In this document: piece by piece, positions 11,160 through 23,291 of the stretch | Layout of the letters: every line of letters begins with the position of its first letter | Numbering within the stretch: position 1 is the first letter of the stretch | NCBI GenBank assembly: GCA_023548195.1 | Contig: JAJHZJ010000695.1 | Location: 817,423-881,422 of the forward strand | DNA: 64,000 nucleotides | Source of the DNA: Bettongia penicillata ogilbyi | Taxonomy: Eukaryota; Chordata; Mammalia; Diprotodontia; Potoroidae | Direction of reading: 5' to 3' | Position numbers and translations under genes: made by a program | The notes under the pieces: model-generated | Database searches by the model: none | The model's input: only the letters and a program-made list of their open reading frames with translations | Told to the model about the DNA's origin: nothing

Positions 11160-11460
11160 ATTACTTATTGGAAGAAATGCTGAGCTGGATGCCAGAGGGA
11201 CAAGAGTTCAAATACCAATTCTGAGGCATACTACTCCTAAGACCTTTGCTTCACCAGTCTCAGCTTTAGTTTCCTCATTTATGAAATGAGAGGGTCCAAA
11301 TAGTTCATCTCTAAGATTTCCTCCAGCTATGAATCTTAGATTATGAGATATGGATAAGTGCCAGGGATGTGACAAAGGGGATTTTTCATCAGATCTAAAT
11401 TGGACTAGATGTCCTCTGAGGTCCCTTCCAACCCTATAATTCTAAGACTTTGAAAATTCA
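11160..11460 (+). repeat. MIR-like remnant
   Basis: Shows the order GCTGGATGCCAGAGGGACAAG, GTTCAAATACC, CTCAGCTTTAGTTTCCTC and ATGAAATGAG, then CCTTCCAACCCTATAATTCT. This is a typical decayed MIR-class SINE layout on the plus strand. Confidence 0.55.
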
Positions 11461-11483
11461 AATGAATGGTGCAAAAAAATGAT

Positions 11484-11720
11484 GGGGCAGCTTGATGGCA
11501 CAGTGAATAGAGTACCAGACTTGGAATCAGGAAGACCTGAATTCAAATACAACTTCAGATAATTGCTAACTTTGTGACCCTGGGCAAGTGAAAAACAGTT
11601 TCCTTATCTGTTGAATGAGCTGGAGGAGGAAATAGCAAACCACTGCAATATCTTTGACAAGAAAATCCCAAATTGGGTTATAAAGAGTTGGATATGACTG
11701 AAATAACTCAACAGCAACAA
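11484..11720 (+). repeat. tRNA-derived CORE-SINE
   Basis: Head GGGGCAGCTTGATGGCACAG, B-box-like GAATTCAAATAC, core GTGACCCTGGGCAAGTG, then the family tail GAGCTGGAGGAGGAAATAGC, AAACCACTGCAATATCTTTG, GAGTTGGATATGACTGAAA and CAACAGCAACAA. Related copies are at 12699-12905 (plus), 34341-34553 (minus) and 58801-59037 (minus). It differs in body from the 5517-5824 SINE, so at least two CORE-SINE subfamilies are present. Confidence 0.85.
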
Positions 11721-12698
11721 TGAAAGGACGACATTTCAGTCAGTATAGAAGTCATAAGGGATCTGTTTTGGGACTTCAGAGGTAGAGGAGACATCTGCAC
11801 TGAGTCCATCACACAATGTACTGTTGATTCACACCTAAATACAGTTACAATCCCTTTTACATCATGGGGGTTAGGGACACAGCATCCTCTTGATCTGGAA
11901 AATCTACATAAAATGTTTTGGTCCTCCCTCACTATCAGAGTAGAAATCTGAGTTTTTTTCCTTTTTTTCTTTTATGAGGTATTTGCAGTACCTTATTGTA
12001 AAATTTGAGTTGATATCCTGAAAAACTATACATTTATTTTATGCATATCCGACTTTCTGAACTTTTCCTGTGTCTTCTGCTGGCCTTTGTATGTCTTCTG
12101 TAGCTTCGGCAAAACTTTCAAAAAAATTCCCATTTAATTTCTTATGCCAACTGGCAATATGTCAAAGCCACATTGGGGAAAGCAACAATAGAGAAGAGAT
12201 AACTGTATTCCTAATGGGAGATGACATTGAGTCAATGAAAACTGAGTCAGTGTAATGGCATCACTCTGAGTCAGTCTCAAGGAAAATAGATTATGGGTAT
12301 TAGAGGCATAAGAGGGAAGTCATGGAACCTTTCTTCTTTCACCATGTATTCCTGAGTCCTACATTCTGACCCACGTGGAAAATGAGAGGCACCGTAGCAC
12401 TTGGGAAATATCACCACACTTGGTATCTGAGAAGTTGAATTCAAACCCTAGTTCAGATATTTAATAGCTTTGCAACTACAAGGTTTTTGCATGGAAGGAC
12501 CTTTAGAGATTACTTACTTCATCTCTCTTTTTATATAGAAGCAGAGTAAGGTTCAAAAAAGGCAATGTGATTTGCCCAAAGTTGCTTAAATAGATGAAAA
12601 AGTCAAAATTTAAATAAAAAACTACTGACTCCAAATACTCTCTCTTTTCACTCCTTCAACTGCTTCTTTTCAGATTCTTCCTTCATAAAACTGTGATA
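11721..12698. other. Non-coding stretch with SINE-like core piece
   Basis: No gene. Around 12489-12600 the phrase GAAGGACCTTTAGAGATTAC, then GAAGCAGAGTAAGGTTCAAA and TTTGCCCAAAGTTGC, resembles the core of an old SINE. The remainder is not recognised. Confidence 0.4.
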
Positions 12699-12905
12699 GA
12701 GGCAGGTGTTAGGTGGCCAATTCTGGAGTCAGGAAGACTCGTCTTCCTGAGTTCAAATCTAGCCTCAGACATGCTTCAGTTTCCTCATTTGTAAAATGAG
12801 CTAGAAAAAGAAATGAGAAACCACTCCAGTATCTTTGCCAAGAAAACCTCAAATGAGGTCATGAAAAGTCAGACACAACTGAAAATGATTAAACAGTGAC
12901 AAAAA
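12699..12905 (+). repeat. CORE-SINE with internal deletion
   Basis: Same family as 11484-11720. The tail GAGCTAGAAAAAGAAATGAG, AAACCACTCCAGTATCTTTG, AGAAAACCTCAAATGAGGTC, GTCAGACACAACTGAAAATG is well preserved. The core between CCTCAGACATG and CTTCAGTTTCCTC is shortened. The head has also lost several bases. Confidence 0.8.
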
Positions 12906-15096
12906 TACCTGTGATGCCTGCTTTCAAAGGTCCTTGTGATACACATAGCTTTTAAATGTCAAAAAAAAGATGTTGCAGAAATGTGAACTCCTATTACTGC
13001 CCTTCCTCTGGTATCGACCAGGTTTCTCTAATTCCTGTCTATAAGGGCATGGTCACCGGAAATTTCTTCTTCCCACTAAACCTCCATCTTCTGTTCCCAA
13101 AGCAGACTCACTCTGTACACAGACAGTGGCTTTTCTTCTCCTTCTAGCTCACAGATTCTAGGCATAAGGTTCTTCTGGTTTGAGTCTATGCTAGAGTACA
13201 TGATATGACTTTTATGGCCTCTTCATGGCTCAGAGGAATTGGGGCAGGGAAGGGAAGAAGATCTGGGGAAACTTCTTTTGATTTGAAGTCTCCTGATTAG
13301 GAGTAGTTTCCTGACCAGGGAGCCAGGGAACAGAGGGTAATCATAGGGAAAAAAGCTATGACTCTAAGGGACATCATGATGAGGCTTTGGCTGGGAGTGG
13401 AAGATGAAATGGCCAAACCAAAGTATCTTGATCTTCATATGCACATACAGAATTGAATGGACAAGCCCCACTATTTGCCTATGGGAATAATATCTGTCAA
13501 GATCTCATCTCTACTGATGAAATTCTGTTCTTGTTCTAGGACAGAAATCTTTGCCTACCTCTAGGTCTGCGGCCTAATTTATTTTCCTGTTACTCTTATT
13601 AACAACCTGTATGACTTTAGAGGAAAAGGGTGATCCCACAAAAGAACTGGATTTCTGTGTGCTTATTTTTTAGGATGCACTATAAAGGTAGAGGGACTGC
13701 TGCCCTTTCAACTCAGTCGTACATTTTCATAAAGATTTAGCTTTAATGAGATACTTTACATACAGCATTTTGTAAGACATAAAGGGCCATAACAATGGGA
13801 GCTTTATTGATCATTTGCATTTTACTCTCTTTCTCTCTTCTCCTTTCTCCCCCTCCTTCTCTCTTCTACTCCCTTCTCCTCTCCTGATCTCTTCTTTCCT
13901 CTCCTCTCTTCTCCTCACTTCTCTTCTCTCCTCCTCTCTTCTCCACGTCTCATGTAGCCGTGAATGGTAGATAATTGAAGGCAGGTTCACTGATGCTAAA
14001 TCTTGTGCTTTTACTTCCATACCACACTGGATACTCTGATTGTGGTGAAAGTAAAATCATCAGCAGCAGCAGCATCAATGACAACAACAACAAAAGTCTA
14101 CCTGGTTCTGGGAAATGGAAAGGACAAATTAACGGTAGAGAAATTTGTGCTCACTTGCATGTTTCAAGAAAGCACTATGATTGAAGAAGAAAGAGAAAAA
14201 TAAATAAGGGAAGTCGTACTTGTCTCCTACCAAGAGGAAGATAATCTTGATATTTTCTTTGTTTCTTCTGTCTTTCTGTTTTGCAATCCCCTAAAACTCT
14301 ATGTTGAAGAGCACGTGCCAACCTACATGGTTTCTTCATTTGTGAGTTCTCTACACCAATTATATCCTAGTCAAGTACCTACCAGCATCAACATCCATCC
14401 ACTCATCCATTGATTCATCTGCCCATCACTATAAACAACCATCCTTCCATCCCTTATTTCTTCTCACCATTAAACCAACTGTCTATGATCTATTTCATCT
14501 ATCCTTCTGACTATATCTAACCACAATTCATCCATGTCTTCTCAGGCTGTGTCTGTGTGCTTCTGTTTCTGTGTATCTCTTTCTTGAACTCAACTATGGC
14601 CTAAATTTATGATGTCTCAAAAAGAATAAGAGTGATATTTTTATCACTGTAATTTTTCCCATGCTTATTAGCAGTTTCTGAGATTTATTCTTTCACCTAC
14701 CCATTAGGTAGGAGTTCATTGTTAAGTTTCCATTTGGTTTCGTGTCTGTGTGTGTGTGTGTGTGTGTGCATGTGCACAGTCCCTAAAATGACTAATACTT
14801 TATTGTGTTATTTTACATAAGGGATTTATTTCTACCTTTTTATATGAGTTCAATATATCTTTGACTACAAATAGATGGCCAAAACTTGTAAAAGCTTCTT
14901 GTAAGCAACAGACTGTGGGGTATTTATTCCTATCTGTTCTATTATGATCCAAACCTAAGGGAATATCCCTCCTGAGAGGGAGATGGATCATGAGTCTCTT
15001 TGTCCCCACTCACTTTCTCTATGGCTCCCTACTCACTCAATGAGAGGTACATCTGCATACAATTAGTTCAAGTGCTGGTGCCCTTGGTTCATTTCT
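12906..15096. other. Non-coding stretch with pyrimidine tract and microsatellites
   Basis: Includes a TCTC/TTCC-rich pyrimidine tract at about 13824-13946, a (TG)n run at about 14750-14768 and CATC-rich sequence near 14380-14440. Open frames such as 13811-14020 on the minus strand are low-complexity (Glu/Arg/Lys-rich) translations of the tract. No gene is supported. Confidence 0.5.
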
Positions 15097-15576
15097 AAAA
15101 GGAGGAGACCACAAATAGATCCCCTATTGGGTTAGGATGAATATGCCTAGTTCTTTGGATACTCACTGGGAAAGATCATGCTTGGTAGCAAGCAGGGAGT
15201 AATGCATCAAACACATTTTAACAAAGCACAGATATACAAGGATGAGACAAGGAAAGGGTTGGTAAAAGAAGGAAGGAAGAGGAGTATAGAGAGTTACTGC
15301 AGATGGGAGCTGAGAGTATTGGAACACCATGGACTTATGGGGAGGTAGAGAAGTGATGGAAGACAGAGTTCATTGGTCCCATTCTTGTAGGATTCTGGGA
15401 AGTATGAAATATTATCTAGGGCACAATAGGGTTCATTCATTAACATATAAATATCATCTCAAAGTTATCACCTTATCAGTGTAATGTACTTCTGTTTTAT
15501 TGTTCATGAATGGAGCTTATCTACAGCTTACAGACCACTGGAAAGTTAGTGAGACTCAGGGGTTTTATATTGGGAC
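15097..15576. repeat. Direct repeat copy 2, about 480 bp, unclassified
   Basis: Second copy of the repeat at 9106-9591, same orientation, about 5.5 kb downstream. Shared landmarks are TTTAACAAAGCACAGATATA, GTTACTGCAGATGGGAG, AGAAGTGATGGAAG, TTCATTCATTAACAT, AATATCATCTCAAAGTTAT and CTTATCTACAGC. The intervening 5.5 kb has no gag, pol or env reading frame, so a paired-LTR provirus is not supported. Confidence 0.7.
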
Positions 15577-15868
15577 TGTCGACCTGAAAGATTGGTTAAA
15601 AAAATGCAAACAGGTTAAAAACATATTGTTTATTCCCTTAAAGCTAGCAGTTACATGATCATGAAGCCAGAAAAACTTCTGACTGATTAATACAAGAATG
15701 ACCAGGTTTAAATATGTTCTAGGACAATGCAAGGCTATCTGTGTCCTTCCAATTTATGGTTTCCAAAAGTGATTGACTACACTAGCAGAAAGGAATTTCT
15801 TAATTGAATAGGTTGTAAATACAATCAGATAAGAGAGTTGACAAGGTGTTGATTGAAATTAAAGTTCG
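15577..15868. other. Unclassified spacer before the HAL1 element
   Basis: AT-rich with no gene. Its right end (about 15805-15868) may weakly match 31050-31095, which would make it the left flank of the duplicated block seen again after the HAL1 element. That match is too weak to rely on. Confidence 0.3.
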
Positions 15869-18725
15869 AGAGGAGCCAAGATGGCAGAGTAGAAAGACTC
15901 ACATATGCTAGCTCCGAACCCACAGCCCATAAATTTCCTGTAAAAAGATCTCTCCACAAATTCTTGAGCAGTGCAAGCTGTGCAGCAATGCAGTGGAGGA
16001 GATTTCTGTTCCAGAGAGCCCTGAAAAACTGACACCAAAGGTTTGTCATACACCAGACAGTGAAGCCCAGCCCTGGCCACATGACCCCAAGAGGAGCACA
16101 TCCGAGCAGGCTTCAGGGATGGAACCTCTAGTGGCCACAAAGGTCCCTCCACCCACAGGCGCTACAGGTCAGTGAGAGAGATATCTGGGCTGGCTGAGAG
16201 GGGAGCAGGGCATCTCCATGTCTCGGGCCCCCTTCAAGAGGAAGCGGCAGAGGCAGTGGCAGAGGCAGTGGTGGCCTGGAATTCCCAGAGCAGGAAGGAG
16301 CTCAGGGCCATTACTGAAGATCTCCACATAAGCCCCCGAGGGAACTGAACCTGGGAGGCGGCCCTGCCCCCCCAGAGCACCAGAACTTAAGCTCACATTC
16401 AATAGCAGCCCCTCCAGCCACTGAAAGCCCTGAGGTTGGGAAGCAGCATTTGAATCTCAGACCCCCAAGCACTAGCTGGGTGGATCTAGGCGGGGGGTGG
16501 AGAGGAATCTCAGAAGTCAAGTAACTGAATGGGAAAATGCCCAGAAAAAGGAAAAAAAAAATAAGACCATAGAAGGTTACTTTCCTGGGAAAAGATGTTT
16601 CCTCCTTTCATTTCTGATGAGGAAGTACAATGCTTACCATCAGGGAAAGACATAGAAGCCAAGGTCTCTGTATCCCGAACATCCAAAATAGATATCCAAT
16701 GGGCTCAGGACATGGAAGAGCTCAAAAAGGATTTTGAAAATCAAGTTAGACAGGTGGAGGAAAAATGGGAAGAGAAATGAGAGAGATGCAAGAAAAGCAT
16801 GAAAAACGGGTCAATACCTTGCTAAAGGAGACCCAAAAAAATGCTGAAGAAAATAACACCTTAAAAAATATGTTAACACAATTGGCAAAAGAGGTTCAAA
16901 AAGCCAAAGAGGAGAAAAATGCTTTCAAAAGTAGAATTAGCCAAATGGAAAAAGAGGTTCCAAAGCTCACTGAAAAAAATAGTTCTCTCAAAATTAGAAT
17001 GGAACAGATGGAGGCTAATGACTTTCTGAGAAACCAAGAAATCACAAAACAAAACCAAAAGAATGAAAAAATGGAAGAGAATGTGAAATATCTCATTGGA
17101 AAAACAACTGACCTGGAAAATAGATCCCAGGAGAGACAATTTAAAAATTGTGGGACTACCTGAAAGCCATGATCAAAAAAAGAGCCTAGACATCATCTTT
17201 CATGAAATTATCAAGGAAAACTGCCCTGATATTCTACAACCAGAGGGCAGAATAAGTATGGAAGGAATCCATCGATCACCACCTGAAAGAGATCCAAAAA
17301 GAGAAACTCCTAAGAACATTGTGGCCAAATTCCAGAGTTCCCAGGACAAGAAGAAAATATTGCAAACAGCTAGAAAGAAACAATTCCAGTATTGTGGAAA
17401 TAAAATCAGGATAACACAAGATCTAGCAGCTTCTACATTAAGGGATCAAAGGGCGTGGAATAGGCTATTCCATAAGTCAGAGGAACTAGGACTCAAACCA
17501 AGAATCACCTACCCAGCAAAACTGAGTATAATACTTCAGGGGAAAATATGGTCTTTTAATGAAATTGAGGACTTTCAATCATTCTTGATGAAAAGACCAG
17601 AGCTGAAAAGAAAATTTGACTTTCAAACACAAGAATGAGAAGAAGCATGAAAAAGCAAACAGCAAGGAGAAGTCTTAAGGGACTTACCAAAGGTGAACTG
17701 TTTACATTCCTACATGGAAAGACAATATTTGTAACTCTTAAAACGTTTCAGTATCTGTGTAGTTGGTGGGACTACACACACATGCACACACACATGTATA
17801 CGCATGCATGCACACACACACATACACACATGCACGCACACACAGAGACAGAGAGCACAGAGTGAATTGAATAGGATGGGACCATATCTTAAAAGAAATT
17901 AAGGTAACTGGTGAGAGAGAAATGTAGTGGGAGGAGAGAGGGTAAAATGGAATGGGGTAAATTATATCTCATTCAAGAGGCAAGCAGGAAACTTTTTAGT
18001 GGAGGGAAAAAGAGGAGAGCTGAGAAAAAAACATGAAGTTTACCCTCATCACATTCGACTAAAGGAAGGAATAAAATGCACACTCATTTTGGTATAGAAA
18101 CCTATCTTACAATACAGGAAAGTGGGGGAGAAGGAGATAAGCAAGGGGAGGGGGGATGATGGAAGGGACGGCAATTGGAGCAGGGAGCAATTTGAAGTCA
18201 ACACTCGGGGAGGGACAGGATCAAAAGACAGAATAGAAACAATGGGGGGCAGGATAGGATGGAGGGAAATACAGTTAGTCTTACACAACATGAATATTAT
18301 CGAAGTCATTTGCAAAACTACACAGATATGGCCTATATTGAATTGCCTGCCTTCCCAAAGGGAATGGGTGGGGAGGGAGGGATGGGGAGAATTTGGAACT
18401 CAAAGTTTTAGGAACAACTGTCCAATATTGTTGTTGCTACTAGGAAATGAGAAATACAGTTAATGGGGAATAGAAAGTCATGTGGCCCTACAGGACAAAA
18501 GAGAAGATGGGGGACAAGAGAAGGGAGGGATGATAGAAGAGAGGGCAGATTGGTGATAGGGGAAATTAGAATGCTCGATGTATTGGGATGGGGGGAGGGG
18601 ACAAACGGGGAGAAAATTTGGAACCCAAAATTTTGTGAAAATGAATGTAAAAAGTTAAATAAATTTATATTTTAATAAAAGAAAATTAAAAAAGAAAAAA
18701 GAAAAAAATAATAATAATAAAAAGA
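15869..18725 (+). mobile_element. Near full-length HAL1-type element (L1 ORF1 only)
   Basis: A roughly 2.85 kb non-LTR element. It opens with a GC-richer 5' UTR carrying GAGGAGCCAAGATGGCAGAG, the usual start style of mammalian L1-type elements. An ORF1 region (about 16595-17638) follows. A G/A-rich 3' UTR comes next, with a CA-repeat patch at 17779-17855, and it ends in an A-rich tail (18660-18725). No endonuclease or reverse transcriptase frame exists between ORF1 and the tail, and the 3' UTR is continuous, so this is a half-L1 rather than a simply deleted L1. The closely matching 3' end at 3576-3755 shows the family has been mobile. No target-site duplication could be delimited. Confidence 0.8.
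16595..17638 (+). pseudogene. L1-type ORF1 protein of the HAL1 element, frameshifted
   Basis: Encodes an L1 ORF1-type RNA-binding, trimeric nucleic-acid chaperone in three pieces. Piece one (16595-16780) and piece two (16765-17163) form the Glu/Lys-rich coiled coil with heptad-like spacing (for example QMEKEVPKLTEKNSSLKIRM). Piece three (from about 17130) is the RRM and C-terminal domain: RRDNLKIVGLPES, ETPKNIVAKFQSSQDKKKIL, LRDQRAWNRLF and RITYPAKLSI, matching the order in mammalian ORF1p. Frameshifts near 16775 and 17130 break the frame. The protein would normally coat its own RNA; this copy cannot make it intact. There is no ORF2 partner, so mobilisation would have depended on L1 enzymes in trans. 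Confidence 0.85.
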
Positions 18726-18726
18726 A

Positions 18727-19712
18727 CTGGAGTGGGATATTTGGGAAAGGCAGGGTTAAGTAGGGGACCTTGCAAATAAGGAAGGAGTCAGTGGCACCTT
18801 GAAAATATTGCTTCTAAAATGAAAGCTAGGGATTCAGAATGAAAACCATGACGGAATAGGAGTTTACTAGTCACCAAGAACTGAGTCCAAAAGAAGAGAG
18901 TTTAATGAGTGACAATGATAGATAGACAACCTGGAATTGGCAATATGGAGCCAGAAGGATTAAAAATATACCAGTTGAAACAGTGATTGGAGGATAGAGA
19001 TGAAAGTTCAACCCCTATTGCAAAGGGGTCTGTGGAAACTATGTAATCAAGAGGAACAAGATTTCAGTAGGAGCAGGAGATGGAAGGGGCAAGAGAGGAA
19101 AAGCAGAGGATGAAAGCACATGTCTTACCTATGGAGCAGCCATTTCAAAAAGCACAGTAGAAGGATTGGATACATTTGAAAAGGAACATTTGTGGGCAGA
19201 TTTCTGATTGAGTTGGTTGGGAAAGAGGGAGCAGTGAGTAGGCTACCAAGAGCAGAGTTTGAACAATAGCAGCTAAGTATTAAGAATCAGTGGCATTCAG
19301 AAGGCATGATAGGATGGTAATATGTTGATTTTTGAGAAAAAAAAATTTAAAAGCTCATGTAGGTAATCATCTTCCATATATGTTTAGCCTAAGATGGAGT
19401 TGTTCTAGGGTGTGAGTCATCAATATTTTGCTAGAAAGGGGGTATGGCAAACCAGGTCCTGTGACTGAGAGACTGACTAGAGAACCTCAATAGAAACCTA
19501 CTTCTGTGCAGTTCATTTGTGTGAGTATATACACACATTTATATATGCATGTATGTATATGCAAACATGCATGCACATTTGAGTGTAAGGTGTGTTTACA
19601 TGGTTTTGCATGTAGGTTGTGTATGTAGTAACCAGCATAATACTGGACACAGTGGTTGCTTGAAAAATTCTTGATATATTGACTGATGCAGATGTAGTAT
19701 CTCAAAAAGTAT
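18727..19712. repeat. Duplicated block A, left half
   Basis: Starts GAGTGGGATATTTGGG just after the HAL1 tail and matches 31091-31590 in the same order: GTGGGATAT..GGG..GGCAGGG, then CTTCTAAAATG...AGGGATTCAGAATGA. Further on come AATAGAAACCTA(C/G)TTCTGTGCAG, a CA/TA-rich microsatellite, and CTTGA(A)AAATTCTTGATATAT with GTAGTATCT at the end. Block A is longer in the middle, so one copy has gained or lost sequence. Divergence is considerable, so the duplication is old. Nothing coding is seen. Confidence 0.6.
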
Positions 19713-20854
19713 AATTAATGAGCCAATTTTATTCATTGCATAGAGTTTTATTTTATATTTATAACAGAATAATTGATAAAAATAAGAATTCTGCTTCCTC
19801 TAAAATCTGAGGATAATGGCAGATTGTGCCTTAACTTCAATTCCTCCATAGTAACTCCTAAGAGGAAAAGGTCACATCCCATGAAATTGATCATTGATTT
19901 TTCCTCTTTGGTCTTTTGATGCTTATAGTTGTAGAATCAAGTGCACATTAATCATTTTATTGTGACATCTTCCCTATTTTGAAGGATGTAACCTTGGTAA
20001 ATCTAAAAATTACATATTCTACTTTTGCAGTCAGAAAACCCTAGAACTTCTCTGAAAAGAAAACTGTCTCCTCTCCTGATTCTCTTATACAGCCCATCCA
20101 GGTTTATGACCAACTGTATATTCTAAATCTCTCATTTATTTTATTGTCATTAACAATATAGACTTAATGTCTCCTCTCCATCTCCCTCAAAAACTTACAT
20201 GAACCTTTCTTCCTGACAACTTTTGACAGAGATGAACTGAAATATTGCACTCATGGATAACTTCTGCACTCTATTTAAGCTGAAGAGTTCAGGATATCTC
20301 TGATATTAAAGAAGTCTGTGAGAGGGGATAAAAATATTTCCTAATGTGAGGGTTTACAGAAGGGAAACAAATTATGATATGATGGATAAAAATGTAACAT
20401 AGGAGTGGAGTAAAATTTTCATTAACATGTAAAAAACAATATGATTAATTATTTAGAAAAAAAAGTGGCACCATAAAAGAGATTATAGGAATAAATATAA
20501 ATAAAGGACAAATAAAACATGGTTCCCAAGTTGGAGCAATGACCTCAGCCCCATATGTGTGGTTTCATGGAACAGCATTAAGTCAAGAGAAAACTACATA
20601 TATGTTATTCACTGAAAGGTCCAGTTTGCAGGTCTTTTATAGTTAAAGTAGAGAGTCATTAGATGATTCATTCAAAATTTTAGTTTTTCCCTTAAACTGG
20701 AAATCCTCAAAAGAATGGTTCTCAACAGAAAGTATTAAGTGCCCAGAATTCAGGCAGTAAATCAAGTTATAGTTGCTCTGTCACAGTGCAAATTAATGTC
20801 ATAGGGTTAATTTAGATTTGTGTTCTTAATACAATCTTTCTACTATTCTTACAT
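19713..20854. other. Left part of the 6.2 kb insertion in block A; no gene
   Basis: AT-rich sequence between the break in block A and the zinc-finger array. No transposon end or gene was recognised. The break point is placed at about 19712 because block B continues without interruption at the matching site (about 31590). Confidence 0.4.
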
Positions 20855-21365
<511 letters not shown>

Positions 21366-21710
21366 TATTTTATGGTTTCTGCTGTTCACCAAGTTGGAAG
21401 AAGTGAAGAAAATACTTTCTAAAGATTGCATTTTTTTATTTTTAGCCTACAGGGTTTCTTGAGTAGAAAATTCAACGTGATTTCTAAATGGACAATTGTT
21501 TATCATATCCAAACCCATGGTGTTCTTATTCCTGGAATTACTCTGTTGCTTGTTGTGACAGATTTCTCTTCTCTCATTCAACTGTGAAACTTGTAGTACT
21601 AAGAGAGACAAAGTTCGCACTGTCATTTGCTCAGAAACACCTTCCATGGATGAAGGCTTTCTCTGGTTTAAGCTTTCACTCATATAGATTTCCCTCTGAT
21701 TCATAGACTA
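21366..21710 (-). pseudogene. Possible spacer region of the zinc-finger relic
   Basis: An 85-codon minus-strand frame (21447-21704), rich in Ser, Asn and Gln, lies directly upstream of the finger array in the same orientation. That is where KRAB-ZNF genes carry a poorly conserved spacer in the finger exon. There is no motif of its own, so assignment rests on position only. Confidence 0.35.
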
Positions 21711-21871
21711 GCAAAGGCTCATCTTGAAGTTCAGCATTACTTGAAGTTTCCCCTGAAAGATTCAGCAAATTTGTCTAATCCTGAACGTATTAGTAGACAT
21801 TCTCCTTCCAAAATTATAAGCATAGGTATACAATTTGCAAGAGATCTCTAGAAGTTTTTCTTAAATATTCA

Positions 21872-22435
21872 TCATATTCTGAGGCCTAAAAATATTAGTA
21901 TTTGCTGTGCCATTTTTTTAAAGATCTGAGAAACTGTTCCTTGGAATGTGACTGATGTTTGCAGTTCAGCTGGAGCAAGGACTTCAGTGTCTGGTACCTT
22001 ATCCTCCCAGGTGATCCTCAGAATCTTCCCAAGACATTCAAATGGAAGCGATTCAATTTCCTGGCATGGCACTGATAGACTGTCCATGCTTCACAGGCAT
22101 ACAACAATAAGGTCAGCACAACAGCTCTTCAGACCTTCAGTCTGGTAGTCAATCTAATACCTCTTCTCTCTCAAACTTTTCTTCAGAGCCTCCCAAACAC
22201 TGAACTAGCTCTGGAAATGCATGTGTCAACCTCATTGTCAATGTGCAGATCCCTGGAAAGTACATTACTACAATGGTAACTGAACTTATCCACAGCATTC
22301 AAAACTTCCTCATTTGTTGTAACCAGAGTTTCCACGTATGGATGGTGTGGTGGTGGCTGTTGGAGCACCTGTGTTTCCTTGGTGTTAATTATCAGGCCAA
22401 AATTAGCACAGGCAGCAGAGAACTGATACATCCTT
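21872..22435 (-). pseudogene. Non-LTR reverse transcriptase C-terminal relic
   Basis: Minus-strand pieces read FSAACANFGLIINTKETQVL, then NAVDKFSYHCSNVLSRDLHI, DNEVDTCISRASSVFGRL, and after frame breaks LGKILRITWEDKVPDTEVLA. This order (finger/palm end, thumb, and the LRKIL.I.WQDKIPDTEVL segment) is typical of endonuclease-reverse-transcriptase non-LTR elements in many animals. It is distinct from the BovB-like RTE at 44425-47630. The N-terminal RT, endonuclease and 3' tail are missing. It is dead and strongly diverged. Confidence 0.75.
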
Positions 22436-22463
22436 TGTCACATCTTAGCTTCATTGAGTGCAT

Positions 22464-22562
22464 AAAGGGCTAAAAAATTGTCCATATCCTTTGACCCAGC
22501 AATATTGCTTCTAGGGCTGTATCCCAAAGAGATCATAAAAATGGGAAAAAATAAGCAAAGGC
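22464..22562 (+). repeat. Small L1 ORF2 fragment
   Basis: CATATCCTTTGACCCAGCAA followed by GGGCTGTATCCCAAAGAGAT and CATAAAAATGGG is the sense version of the L1 ORF2 segment seen in antisense at 54690-54740 (GATCTCTTTGGGATACAGAC). It is a short isolated piece on the plus strand. Confidence 0.7.
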
Positions 22563-23237
22563 ACTTTTTAAGTGGTGATATTTGATGTGACATGTATTTT
22601 TCAGGAATAAGGAAATTTGTAAGATCTGGCATGTTAGAAATCATTAAGCAGGCCCAAGGGATGTCACACCATGATTAGTCATATAAAGGTATTGCAGAAT
22701 ATCATTTTCAGGATGGGGATGATATTTTATCTCTTTGTATTCTAAAACCTAATCCAATATCTTGCTCTCAGGAAATGATTACTAAATGTTTATTGAATGA
22801 AATTGAAAAAAATTTACATGTGAAGAATGTAATCATCATGATTTTAGTATCTACAGGAAAGTAGTAGAAGAAAGATGAAGTTTGTGAGAAAGAGAATAAG
22901 TTTTTTTCAAGAAGGGGCAGTGTAAGTAAGGTGGATTTTTGTTATTCTTTCTTAAGAGTTTAGTTTGCCAGGATCCATGGCTATAGCAATCTCTTTTTTC
23001 CAGGCTCATGACTTATAAACATCTCCACCATGATTTACAGCATCATATAATTATAAATAATATAAACATTTGTGCTTAAATTGTTAATATCCATACTTAT
23101 GATGCAGTGAGACATAGGGGTGAGAAAAAAATATGAAAGCTATTTCTGGCAATATGCCTTCTCTGTTGCACTATAAAGGAGATGGGCACTGGTAAGTGAG
23201 TGACGAACCCTTTGGCTTGAAAGCACAAGCTAGAATG

Positions 23238-23291
<54 letters not shown>

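Noticed and set aside
13811..14020. Glu/Arg-rich 69-codon minus-strand frame
   Set aside because: Low-complexity translation of a pyrimidine tract, with no homologous partner.
9106..15576. Two direct repeats as LTRs of one provirus
   Set aside because: The 5.5 kb between them contains SINEs, an L1 piece and no gag, pol or env frame; TG/CA ends and a target-site duplication are not seen.
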